Source: Lutibacter sp. A64 (GTDB taxonomy: Bacteria > Bacteroidota > Bacteroidia > Flavobacteriales > Flavobacteriaceae). From it: DNA of 64,000 bases. The position numbers and the translations under genes were made by a program. The stretch spans positions 3,738,001 through 3,802,000 of the forward strand of contig NZ_CP092487.1 of the NCBI RefSeq assembly GCF_022429565.1. Reading direction: 5' to 3'. Shown piece by piece: positions 27,525-36,017 of the stretch. Every line of letters starts with the position of its first letter. The first letter of the stretch is position 1. The notes beneath the pieces were generated by a model that saw nothing but the letters and a program-made list of their open reading frames with translations, had not been told where the DNA came from and did not search any database.

Positions 27525-28565
27525 ATGCAAGTAGATTATATAATAGTTGGTTTGGGTTTAGCCGGATTGGCTTTTTCAAAAGAATTAGAAAAACATAATA
27601 AATCGTTTGTGATTTTTGAAGATAACTCTCAAAACTCGTCAATAGTTGCTGGTGGAATGTATAATCCAGTAATTTTAAAACGATTTACACCTGTTTGGGA
27701 TGCTATAAATCAACTTGAAATTGCAATACCTTTTTATAAAGATTTAGAAAAAGAATTCAAATCAAAATACCATTATTCCGTTAATATTTATCGAATATTT
27801 AAGTCGATAGAAGAGCAAAATAATTGGTTTATTGCAAGTGATAAACCATTGCTTTCAAATTATATGGAACCTAAAATTATTCACGAAAAACACTTTGGTA
27901 TTAGTGCAGATTTTGGCTTCGGAAAACTTAAAAATACAGGTAGAATTGACACAAAATTATTGTTAGAAGATTACAGAAGTTCTTTAGCAAATAAAAAACG
28001 ACTTATAAATGAAAGTTTTAAATACAATAATTTAAAAATTGAAGCTAATTCTATTGAATATAATGGAATAAAAGCTTCAAAAATTGTGTGTTGTGATGGT
28101 TTTGGATTAAAACAGAATCCATTTTTTAGTTATTTGCCAATGCAAGAAGCAAAAGGCGAATTGCTAATAATACATGCGCCTGATTTATCAATCAATTTTT
28201 TAGTAAAAGCAGCAGTATTTGTACTTCCTTTAGGAAATAATTATTATAAAGTAGGAGCCACTTTTAATTGGAAAGATACCACTCAAAAGTCTACAGAAGC
28301 AGGTAAGGAAGAGTTGGTAACAAAATTAAAAACGTGTATAAACGTGCCTTTTGAAGTAGTTGACCATATTGCTGGTATTAGGCCAACTGTAAAAGATAGA
28401 AGACCTTTGATTGGTGCACATCCAAAATATTCTAATTTGGCAATTTTAAATGGTTTAGGGACGCGTGGTGTTATGATTGCGCCAAAAGCAGCTAAATTAT
28501 TATACAAGCATTTAGAATGTAATGAAACCCTAGATAAAGAATTTTCTATTGCTCGGTTTTTGTAA
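27525..28565 (+). CDS. FAD-dependent oxidoreductase, DAO superfamily
   Basis: The 346-residue protein has an N-terminal dinucleotide fold (YIIVGLGLAGLAFSKELE), GGMYNPVILKRFTP, and a C-terminal block DHIAGIRPTVKDRRPLIGAHP with NGLGTRGVMIAP. These fit the D-amino-acid oxidase/glycine oxidase-like family common in Bacteroidetes, but the substrate is unknown. It overlaps the convergent DUF983 gene by 20 bases. Confidence 0.8.
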   Translation: MQVDYIIVGLGLAGLAFSKELEKHNKSFVIFEDNSQNSSIVAGGMYNPVILKRFTPVWDAINQLEIAIPFYKDLEKEFKSKYHYSVNIYRIFKSIEEQNNWFIASDKPLLSNYMEPKIIHEKHFGISADFGFGKLKNTGRIDTKLLLEDYRSSLANKKRLINESFKYNNLKIEANSIEYNGIKASKIVCCDGFGLKQNPFFSYLPMQEAKGELLIIHAPDLSINFLVKAAVFVLPLGNNYYKVGATFNWKDTTQKSTEAGKEELVTKLKTCINVPFEVVDHIAGIRPTVKDRRPLIGAHPKYSNLAILNGLGTRGVMIAPKAAKLLYKHLECNETLDKEFSIARFL

Positions 28566-28935
28566 ATTTTTTATCGTAATGCACAAAAATATTAATCCAA
28601 ATTATTCTAGAAAAACGTAAAGAAAAAGGAGAGGTTAAAATTAAAACAATAACAATAGGTATAAAACTTTCTAACAAGCTAAGCTTAAAAACAAGTGTAG
28701 AAATAATAAATGTAATTATAGAAATACCTACTGTAAGCGCATAAGTTACATACATTGCACCATAATAAAATGAAGGCTCCATCATATATTTTAAATTACA
28801 TTTAGAACAATGTTCTTTCATTTTAAATGCATTTTTAAATTTTAAGATGTTGTTTTCTTCCATAAAATCACCTTCATGGCATCTTGGGCATTTATTAAAT
28901 AATACACTGTAGAGTTTAGATCCTTTTTTAAACAT
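28546..28935 (-). CDS. DUF983 family membrane protein
   Basis: This 129-residue protein has a zinc-ribbon start (CPRCHEGDF and CSKCNLKYMMEP) and two membrane helices (about residues 55-80 and 85-105). FYYGAMYVTYALTVG is the DUF983 hallmark. Function unknown; the family is widespread in Bacteroidetes and Alphaproteobacteria. It overlaps the 3' end of the convergent oxidoreductase gene. Confidence 0.88.
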   Translation of the reverse strand: MFKKGSKLYSVLFNKCPRCHEGDFMEENNILKFKNAFKMKEHCSKCNLKYMMEPSFYYGAMYVTYALTVGISIITFIISTLVFKLSLLESFIPIVIVLILTSPFSLRFSRIIWINIFVHYDKKFTKTEQ

Positions 28936-29051
28936 TTTTTATTATATTTTCTTGCTCTAAAATAAGAACTTTAATTGAGTGCCTAAAATTTTTATAGTAA
29001 GTTTGCAAGGTTTTAGAAAAACACAAAAATATACATTAAATTACAATAGCA

Positions 29052-30971
29052 ATGCTTAACGTACATAATTTATCGGTTTCTTTTGCCGGTTCCGATTTGT
29101 TTTCGGGAATAACATTTAAGTTAAATAAAGGAGATAGAATTGGTTTAATTGGAAAAAATGGAGCAGGAAAATCTACTTTATTAAAAGTTATTTCTCAAGA
29201 TATTGAAAGTTCTGGCGGAACAATGGCATTTGATAAAGATGTGCGCATTGGATTTTTACGTCAAGATATAGATTTTGAAGAAGGAAGAACTATTTTAGAA
29301 GAAGCGTATCAAGCTTTTGAAGAAATAAAACAAATTGAAGCAAAATTAGATCAAATTAATCTTGAATTAGCTGAAAGAACAGATTACGAAAGTGATTATT
29401 ATCACGATTTAATGGTAGATATAAATGAATATACACACCGTTATGAACTGTTAGGAGGTTATAATTATAAAGGAAATACCGAAAAAATTCTACAAGGTTT
29501 AGGTTTTCAAAGAGAAGATTTTGATAAGTTAACAAGTACTTTTTCTGGTGGTTGGAGAATGCGTATAGAATTGGCTAAATTATTATTACAGAATAATGAT
29601 ATTTTATTACTGGATGAGCCAACAAACCATTTAGATATAGAATCTATTATTTGGTTAGAAAACTTCTTAAAAAACTACGCAGGTGCAATTGTATTGGTTT
29701 CGCATGATAAAATGTTTTTAGATAATGTAACTAACAGAACTATTGAAATTTCATTAGGTAAAATTTACGATTATAAAAAGCCATATTCTCAGTTTTTATT
29801 ATTGCGTGGAGAGATTAAAGAAAAACAGTTGCAAGCGCAAAAGAATCAAGAAAAAGAAATTAAAGCAACACAATTATTAATAGATAAGTTTAGAGCCAAA
29901 GCTAATAAAGCTACTATGGCACAATCTTTAATAAAAAAACTGGATAAAGTTGAACGTATTGAAGTTGACAACGATGACAATGCTGTTATGAATGTGCGTT
30001 TTCAAATTTCAAAAGAACCAGGTAAAATTGTTGTTGAAGCAGAGGATTTATCTAAAAGTTATGGCGACAAACATGTATTGGAGAACGTAAATTTACTAAT
30101 TGAAAGAAATAGTAAAATTGCATTTGTCGGTCAAAACGGACAAGGGAAATCTACTTTAGCAAAAATTTTGGTAGGAGAAATTGCTCATGGCGGACATTTA
30201 AAATTGGGGCATAATGTAGAAATTGGGTATTTTGCTCAAAATCAATCAGAGTATTTAGATCCAGAAAAAACGGTTTTAGAAATAATGGAAGATGCCGCTA
30301 ATGATACTAACAGAATGCGTGTTAGAGATATGTTAGGGTCGTTTTTATTTGGAGGAGAAGCTGTTGATAAAAAAGCTAAAATGCTTTCGGGAGGTGAAAG
30401 AAATAGATTGGCACTTTGTAAATTATTACTTTCTCCATTCAACGTTTTAATAATGGATGAGCCTACAAACCATCTAGATATCGCTTCAAAAAATGTCTTA
30501 AAACAAGCGCTTCAAAATTTTGATGGTACATTAATTGTTGTTTCTCACGATAGAGATTTTTTACAAGGCTTAACAACAACTGTGTATGGTTTTAAAGATA
30601 AGGTAATTAAAGAATATTTAGGTGATATAGACTTTTTCTTAGAGCAACATCAAATAGAGAATTTAAGAGAAGCTGAAAAAAGAACAGTAGTTGAAAAAAA
30701 ACCTAATAAAGTTAAAAAAGAAACTGTTCAATTATCTAGAGCAGAAGAGAAAGAATTAAAAAGATTAAAGAATAAACTGGCCAAAATTGAGGTTGAAATA
30801 GATACTTTAGAAAAAGAAATTTTAGAATTGGATGTTGCACTTGAAAAAGATTATGAAAGTAAAGCTGCTGAACCAGATTTTTTCGAAAATTATAAAGCTA
30901 AAAAACAAAAAATAGAAACTTTAATGGATTATTGGTCACAACTAGAAGAAAAAATTGAAGCGTGTTCTTAG
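29052..30971 (+). CDS. ABC-F family ATPase
   Basis: The 639-residue protein has two ABC domains and no membrane segment. Walker A motifs are GLIGKNGAGKST and AFVGQNGQGKST, signatures are FSGGWRMRIELAKLLL and LSGGERNRLALCKLLL, and both Walker B regions read DEPTNHLD. The linker (about 240-300) and a C-terminal coiled coil (about 555-637) fit the Uup branch. ABC-F proteins bind the ribosomal E site and relieve stalled translation. The last 10 bases overlap the next gene. Confidence 0.93.
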   Translation: MLNVHNLSVSFAGSDLFSGITFKLNKGDRIGLIGKNGAGKSTLLKVISQDIESSGGTMAFDKDVRIGFLRQDIDFEEGRTILEEAYQAFEEIKQIEAKLDQINLELAERTDYESDYYHDLMVDINEYTHRYELLGGYNYKGNTEKILQGLGFQREDFDKLTSTFSGGWRMRIELAKLLLQNNDILLLDEPTNHLDIESIIWLENFLKNYAGAIVLVSHDKMFLDNVTNRTIEISLGKIYDYKKPYSQFLLLRGEIKEKQLQAQKNQEKEIKATQLLIDKFRAKANKATMAQSLIKKLDKVERIEVDNDDNAVMNVRFQISKEPGKIVVEAEDLSKSYGDKHVLENVNLLIERNSKIAFVGQNGQGKSTLAKILVGEIAHGGHLKLGHNVEIGYFAQNQSEYLDPEKTVLEIMEDAANDTNRMRVRDMLGSFLFGGEAVDKKAKMLSGGERNRLALCKLLLSPFNVLIMDEPTNHLDIASKNVLKQALQNFDGTLIVVSHDRDFLQGLTTTVYGFKDKVIKEYLGDIDFFLEQHQIENLREAEKRTVVEKKPNKVKKETVQLSRAEEKELKRLKNKLAKIEVEIDTLEKEILELDVALEKDYESKAAEPDFFENYKAKKQKIETLMDYWSQLEEKIEACS

Positions 30972-31894
30972 AAGCCAAAAAAAGTAACATACAACAAATT
31001 TATTTTTCTGAAATAGCAAATTCAGGTGTTTCATTATATATTAAGCGAGAAGATCAATTACATCCGTTTATTTCTGGAAATAAATATAGAAAATTAAAAT
31101 ACAATCTTATAGAAGCGTCTAAACAACAGCAAAAAACATTGTTGACTTTTGGAGGTGCTTTTTCTAATCATATAACGGCTGCTGCAGCTGCAGGATTTCA
31201 ATTTGGTTTTAAAACAATTGGAATAATTAGAGGAGATGAACTGGCAAACGATTTAGAAAAAGTCTTGCAACAAAATCCTACGTTAAAGTTTGCTTCAGAA
31301 CATAATATGCAGTTTCATTTTGTTTCTAGAAGTGCGTATAGAGAGAAAACTTCAGAAGTATTTATAGCTAATTTAAAACAACAATTTGGCGATTTTTATT
31401 TAGTTCCAGAAGGAGGAACTAATACATTTGCTGTAAAAGGATGTGAAGAAATTTTAAATGATGAAGATATTATTTATAATGTTATTTGTTCATCTGTTGG
31501 TACAGGAGGAACAATATCTGGAATTATAAACTCCACGAAAAAACATCAAAAAACTATTGGTTTTCCTGCTTTAAAAGGAGATTTTCTTAAACATGAAATT
31601 AAAAAATATGTACTAACTGATAAAAATTGGAGTTTAAATACAGATTATCATTTTGGTGGTTATGCTAAGGTTTCAGAAGATTTAATTCATTTTATTAATA
31701 AATTTAAAAGTGAAACAGGCATTCCTTTAGATCCAGTTTATACGGGTAAACTGTTATTTGGAATTGTAGATTTAATAAAAAATGATTATTTTGATGCTGG
31801 AACTAATATTTTAGCAATTCATACCGGAGGTTTACAAGGAATTGAAGGAATGAATGTATATTTGAAAAATAAAAATTTAGCAGAAATAGTATAG
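30962..31894 (+). CDS. ACC deaminase/D-cysteine desulfhydrase family PLP enzyme
   Basis: The 310-residue fold-type II PLP enzyme has IKREDQLHPFISGNKYRKLK with the Schiff-base Lys in SGNKYRK, then TFGGAFSNHITAAAAAG, VPEGGTNTFAVKG and SSVGTGGTISGI. Flavobacterial members are annotated as ACC deaminase but are more probably D-cysteine desulfhydrase-like; the sequence alone does not settle which. It overlaps the ABC-F gene by 10 bases and is followed two bases later by the glucosaminidase gene. Confidence 0.85.
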   Translation: MFLEAKKSNIQQIYFSEIANSGVSLYIKREDQLHPFISGNKYRKLKYNLIEASKQQQKTLLTFGGAFSNHITAAAAAGFQFGFKTIGIIRGDELANDLEKVLQQNPTLKFASEHNMQFHFVSRSAYREKTSEVFIANLKQQFGDFYLVPEGGTNTFAVKGCEEILNDEDIIYNVICSSVGTGGTISGIINSTKKHQKTIGFPALKGDFLKHEIKKYVLTDKNWSLNTDYHFGGYAKVSEDLIHFINKFKSETGIPLDPVYTGKLLFGIVDLIKNDYFDAGTNILAIHTGGLQGIEGMNVYLKNKNLAEIV

Positions 31895-31896
31895 TA

Positions 31897-32700
31897 ATGA
31901 AGGTAAAATATTTTTTAATAGGAGTTTTAACAATCAGTTTATTAGTAAGTTGTAAATCTAAAAAAAAGCTCGCAGAAAAAAAGGTAAAAACTACTCATAA
32001 AGAGGTGGTAGTAAAATCTTCAAGAGATACCGATTCTAAAAAGGTAACTGTAAAATCGAATACCAATTCAACTATAAAAAATTCTACTTTAGAGTATATA
32101 GAGCAGTTTAAAGATGCTGCAATGAGAGATATGCGTAACTATAAAATTCCTGCAAGTATAAAATTAGCACAAGGTATTTTAGAGTCTTCAAGTGGAAATA
32201 GTCTATTAACAAGAAGGTCTAACAATCATTTCGGAATAAAATGCCATAAAGGTTGGGAAGGTGATAGAACCTATCACGATGATGATGAAAAAGGTGAATG
32301 TTTTAGAGTGTATAAAGATCCTGCAAATTCGTATAGAGACCATTCTTTATTTTTAACAAGTAGGTCTAGATATTCAAAATTATTTAAACTAAAACCAGGA
32401 GATTATGTTAAATGGGCAAAAGGTTTAAGTGAAGCTGGTTATGCTACAGATAGAAGGTATCCTGCAAAATTAATTGCTATAATAGAAAAATATGATTTAC
32501 ACAAATACGATACTCAAGTTTTAGGGAAGTCTTTTGAATATCCTAAAAATAATAGACTTCAAAATCATATTGTTGTTAAAGGAGATACATTGTATTCACT
32601 TTCAAGAAGGTATGGTTTAACCGTAGCTGATCTTAAAAAACTTAATAGTTTAAAATCTAATACTATAAGTGTTGGACAAACATTAATAGTTTCAAAATAA
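31897..32700 (+). CDS. Glucosaminidase-domain lipoprotein with LysM
   Basis: The 267-residue protein has a lipoprotein signal (VSCKSKKK, Cys19) and a Lys-rich linker. A glucosaminidase/FlgJ-like domain follows: IPASIKLAQGILESSSGNS carries the catalytic Glu, then NNHFGIKCHKGWEG and RDHSLFLTSRSRY. One LysM repeat lies at about residues 222-266 (VVKGDTLYSLSRRYGLT). It cuts peptidoglycan glycan strands while anchored to an envelope membrane. Confidence 0.92.
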   Translation: MKVKYFLIGVLTISLLVSCKSKKKLAEKKVKTTHKEVVVKSSRDTDSKKVTVKSNTNSTIKNSTLEYIEQFKDAAMRDMRNYKIPASIKLAQGILESSSGNSLLTRRSNNHFGIKCHKGWEGDRTYHDDDEKGECFRVYKDPANSYRDHSLFLTSRSRYSKLFKLKPGDYVKWAKGLSEAGYATDRRYPAKLIAIIEKYDLHKYDTQVLGKSFEYPKNNRLQNHIVVKGDTLYSLSRRYGLTVADLKKLNSLKSNTISVGQTLIVSK

Positions 32701-32709
32701 ACTTTTTTA

Positions 32710-33267
32710 ATGACTGAGAAAGAAAAGATGCTTTCTGGTAAGCTTTATAATACAAGCGATTCATAGCTTTCACTAGAGAGGCAAAAAGCACGTTTGTTAT
32801 TTAAAAAAATAAATTCTCTTGGCGAAAATAATAAGTAAGAAAGAAATAAACTTTTTTATGAATTATTTGGAGAAGCAGGAGATTCTTTGTGGGTAGAGCC
32901 CCCATTTTATTGCGATTATGGCTATAATATAAGTGTTGGAGAAAATGTTTTTTTAAATTTTAACTGTTGTGTGTTAGATGCTATGCCAGTTAAAATTGGA
33001 AACAATGTACTTGTAGGACCAAATGTTCAAATATATACAGCAACCCATCCAATAAATGCAAAAGAAAGAGCAACTATGTTAGAGTTTGCAAAACCAATTA
33101 CAATTGGAAATGATGTCTGGATTGGTGGTGGAGCAATAATTTGCCTAGGAGTTACCATAGGAAATGGTGTTGTAGTTGGAGCCGGAGCTGTAGTAACTAA
33201 AAATATACCTGATAATGTTTTTGCAGCTGGTAATCCTGCTAAAGAAATAAAAAAAATTGATAATTAA
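32710..33267 (+). pseudogene. Sugar O-acetyltransferase (maa/lacA-like) broken by two in-frame stops
   Basis: From ATG at 32710 one frame reads as a complete maltose/galactoside acetyltransferase, interrupted only by TAG at 32764-32766 and TAA at 32836-32838. The N-terminal Mac domain (EKEKMLSGKLYNTSDS) precedes the first stop. After the second stop the left-handed beta-helix is intact: PPFYCDYGYNISVGENVFLN, the catalytic His in ATHPINAKERAT, and WIGGGAIICLGVTIGNGVVVG. There is no frameshift. Two nonsense changes in an otherwise well-kept frame indicate recent inactivation. A shortened product from TTG at 32887 would lack the N-terminal domain. Confidence 0.88.
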
Positions 33268-33312
33268 TTTATATCAATTTATAAAAAATATTAGTAGTAG
33301 TATTTATTAATC

Positions 33313-33349
33313 AAAAAAAAGTGCTGCAAAATAAAATCGCAACACTTTT
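33313..33349. terminator. Terminator between acetyltransferase pseudogene and convergent gene
   Basis: AAAAGTGCTGC and GCAACACTTTT pair with one mismatch. A run of A on the left and T on the right allow termination in both directions. Confidence 0.65.
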
Positions 33350-33377
33350 AATATCAGCAAACTAAACAAACTGATTT

Positions 33378-33845
33378 TTATCTATTTTTAAACTGTTTTT
33401 TAGAACCTCTACCGTTTTTAGAACCTTTAGAGTTTCCTTTTTCTCTATTTCCTTTTCTCATAGTTTGTTTTTTCATGGTTTCCCATTTTTCAAATTGTTC
33501 TTCTGTAAGAATTTTTTTGAATTCGGCTTTAGTAGCTTGTTGTTTTTCCAATCTTATTTTTTCACGTTCAAAACGTTGATCAGCTGTTGGTCCAGTACCG
33601 TCTGGTTTGTTTTTCATGTGTTCTGCTCTATAACTTTCGCGTACTTCAGCAGATTTCAACATTAATTTTTCAATTTGTTTTTCTTGATTAGTATTTAAAT
33701 CTAAGCGTAATGCTAATTTTTTAGATTGTAATGTTGCTCTTTGTTCTGGTGTGTAATTAGCTCTTTTGTTTTGTCTTTGCCCTTGAGCAGTTGTAGTTAA
33801 AGAAAAGAACATTATTATTACTGTTAATCCTACTAATTTTTTCAT
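33378..33845 (-). CDS. Exported Spy/CpxP- or DUF4890-like small protein
   Basis: The 155-residue protein has a signal peptide (cut near residue 21, TTAQG) and a highly charged, helical remainder. YTPEQRATLQSKKLALRLDLNTNQEKQIEKL and KKILTEEQFEKWETMKKQ form the paired LTxxQ-type helices seen in Spy/CpxP-like and DUF4890 proteins. The tail from about residue 128 is Lys-, Gly- and Arg-rich and probably disordered. A periplasmic stress or metal-related role is a family-level guess. Confidence 0.65.
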   Translation of the reverse strand: MKKLVGLTVIIMFFSLTTTAQGQRQNKRANYTPEQRATLQSKKLALRLDLNTNQEKQIEKLMLKSAEVRESYRAEHMKNKPDGTGPTADQRFEREKIRLEKQQATKAEFKKILTEEQFEKWETMKKQTMRKGNREKGNSKGSKNGRGSKKQFKNR

Positions 33846-34013
33846 AATTTAAATATTTTTATGTGTTAATATACTTCTTTGACGTTATTAAATTAAAAAG
33901 GTTTAAAAGCTTAACACTCATTAACACTCGTTAACATTAAACATTTATTATTAAAATTTTAAAATGAAATGCGAACAACTAAAAAATCTAATTAGGAATA
34001 ATTATAAATAGTG

Positions 34014-34021
34014 TATTTTTG
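34014..34021 (+). promoter_or_regulatory. Predicted -7 element directly before the YgiQ gene
   Basis: TATTTTTG matches TAnnTTTG exactly, and its last base is only six bases before the first in-frame ATG (34028). A start site about 7 bases downstream would give a leaderless or nearly leaderless mRNA. No TTG is found 19 bases upstream. Confidence 0.4.
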
Positions 34022-34027
34022 CAAAAT

Positions 34028-35965
34028 ATGATGAACAAACTTTCAGATTGGTTGCCTACTACTAATAAAGAGGTGAAACTTAGAGGCTGGGAAGAATTAG
34101 ATGTAATTCTTTTTAGTGGAGATGCTTATGTAGATCATCCAGCATTTGGACATGCAGTTGTTGGTAGAATTTTAGAAAGTTATGGATTGCGAGTGGCAAT
34201 TGTTCCACAACCTAGCGTGCATGATAACCTACAAGACTTTACAAAATTAGGAACTCCAAAAATGTTTTTTGCTGTAACTGGTGGTTGTATGGATCCAATG
34301 GTGAGTAATTATACAGCTAGTAAAAGAAAACGAGATAAAGATGCATATACTCCAAATGGAGATAAAGGATTTAGGCCAGATTATGCAACTACTGTTTACA
34401 GTAATATTTTAAAAGAAAAATTTCCCGATGTACCTGTTTTAATTGGTGGTATTGAAGCATCATTAAGAAGAGTTACGCATTACGATTACTGGAGTGATAC
34501 ATTAAAACCTACGATTTTAGAAGAATCTAAAGCCGACTTATTGGTGTATGGAATGGGAGAACAGCCCTTACGTGAAATTGTAAATTTATTACAAAAAGGA
34601 GTTCCGTTTTCTAGTTTAACTACTATTAAACAAACAGCATTTTTATTAGATAAGGATGAAGAAATTCCAAAAAACAAAAACTGGAAAGACATTTTTATTC
34701 ATTCACACGAAGTTTGTTTGAAGGATAAAAAACTATTTGCATCAAATTTTAAAGTAATTGAGCAAGAATCTAATAAGTTATTTGCAAATAGAATTTTTCA
34801 AGATGTTGGAAATTCTAGGCTAATTATAAATCCGCCATACGAGACAATGACAGAAGCAGAAATAGACACTTCTTTTGATTTGCCTTTTACGCGACTTCCA
34901 CATCCAAAATATAATAAGCGAGGTACTATACCTGCATTTGAAATGATTAAATTCTCTATAAACATACATAGAGGTTGTTTTGGAGGTTGTAGTTTTTGTA
35001 CAATTTCTGCACATCAAGGAAAATTTATAGCAAGTAGAAGTCAAGAGTCTATTTTAAAAGAAGTAGATCAAGTAGCTAATATGCCCGATTTTAAAGGCTA
35101 TTTATCTGATATTGGAGGACCTTCAGCAAATATGTATAAGATGAAAGGAAAGGTTCAAGAAATTTGCGATAGATGTGTTGCTCCTTCTTGTATTTCACCT
35201 GTAATTTGTCATAATTTAGATACTTCGCATAAGCCTTTAACAGAATTGTATCAAGCAGTTGATAAACATCCAAAGGTTAAAAAATCTTTTATTGGAAGTG
35301 GTATTAGACACGATATGTTGGTACCAGAATTTAATAAAAAAGCTGACCCAAAAGAACTTGATGCTTATACTGAAGAAGTAATGACAAAGCACGTTTCTGG
35401 GAGGTTAAAAGTTGCACCAGAGCATTCATCAGATCCAGTTTTAAAATTAATGAGAAAACCTTCATTTAAATATTTTCATATGTTTAAAGAGCGTTTCGAT
35501 AAAATTAACATTCGTAAAAAATTAAATTTACAATTAATTCCTTATTTTATTTCAAATCACCCAGCTTGTGAAGTTGAAGATATGGCAAATTTAGCTGCCG
35601 AAACTAAAGATATGGGGTTTCAATTAGAGCAAGTACAAGGGTTTACACCAACACCTATGACAGTAGCTACTGTTATTTATTATAGCGGTTACCACCCATA
35701 TACGTTAAAACCTACAAGAACGCCTAAATCTAAGCACGAAAAAGAAGAACAACATCGTTTTTTCTTCTGGTATAAGAGAGAAAATCAAGCTTGGATTAGA
35801 AAAACACTTTTAAAAGTAGGAAGACAAGATTTGTTACAAAAATTGCTTCCAACAACTAATTCTTGGAGAAAAAATAAATCTGAAAAAGTTAAAGATACTT
35901 TTAATGACGCAGTACCATTTAATTCAAAAAGAAAAAAGAAATTTAAAAAAAGAAAAAAAAGATAG
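34028..35965 (+). CDS. ygiQ: YgiQ family radical SAM protein
   Basis: The roughly 645-residue protein has an N-terminal domain with FSGDAYVDHPAFGHAVVGRIL and ASLRRVTHYDYWSD. The radical SAM motif is HRGCFGGCSFCTISAHQG (CxxxCxxC). A later Cys cluster CDRCVAPSCISPVICHNL could hold a second iron-sulfur centre. The tail is very basic. An open frame extends to a TTG at 34019, but that codon lies inside the predicted -7 element, so ATG at 34028 or 34031 is preferred. The reaction catalysed by YgiQ proteins is unknown. Confidence 0.92.
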   Translation: MMNKLSDWLPTTNKEVKLRGWEELDVILFSGDAYVDHPAFGHAVVGRILESYGLRVAIVPQPSVHDNLQDFTKLGTPKMFFAVTGGCMDPMVSNYTASKRKRDKDAYTPNGDKGFRPDYATTVYSNILKEKFPDVPVLIGGIEASLRRVTHYDYWSDTLKPTILEESKADLLVYGMGEQPLREIVNLLQKGVPFSSLTTIKQTAFLLDKDEEIPKNKNWKDIFIHSHEVCLKDKKLFASNFKVIEQESNKLFANRIFQDVGNSRLIINPPYETMTEAEIDTSFDLPFTRLPHPKYNKRGTIPAFEMIKFSINIHRGCFGGCSFCTISAHQGKFIASRSQESILKEVDQVANMPDFKGYLSDIGGPSANMYKMKGKVQEICDRCVAPSCISPVICHNLDTSHKPLTELYQAVDKHPKVKKSFIGSGIRHDMLVPEFNKKADPKELDAYTEEVMTKHVSGRLKVAPEHSSDPVLKLMRKPSFKYFHMFKERFDKINIRKKLNLQLIPYFISNHPACEVEDMANLAAETKDMGFQLEQVQGFTPTPMTVATVIYYSGYHPYTLKPTRTPKSKHEKEEQHRFFFWYKRENQAWIRKTLLKVGRQDLLQKLLPTTNSWRKNKSEKVKDTFNDAVPFNSKRKKKFKKRKKR

Positions 35966-36017
35966 AAATTATAGGTTTTTATTGAGTTCTTACAATTAAT
36001 ATTTAAACATATTTAAA

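Noticed and set aside
29052-30971. Antibiotic-resistance ABC-F protein
   Set aside because: Motifs and the C-terminal coiled coil fit the Uup-like housekeeping branch, and nothing nearby suggests resistance.
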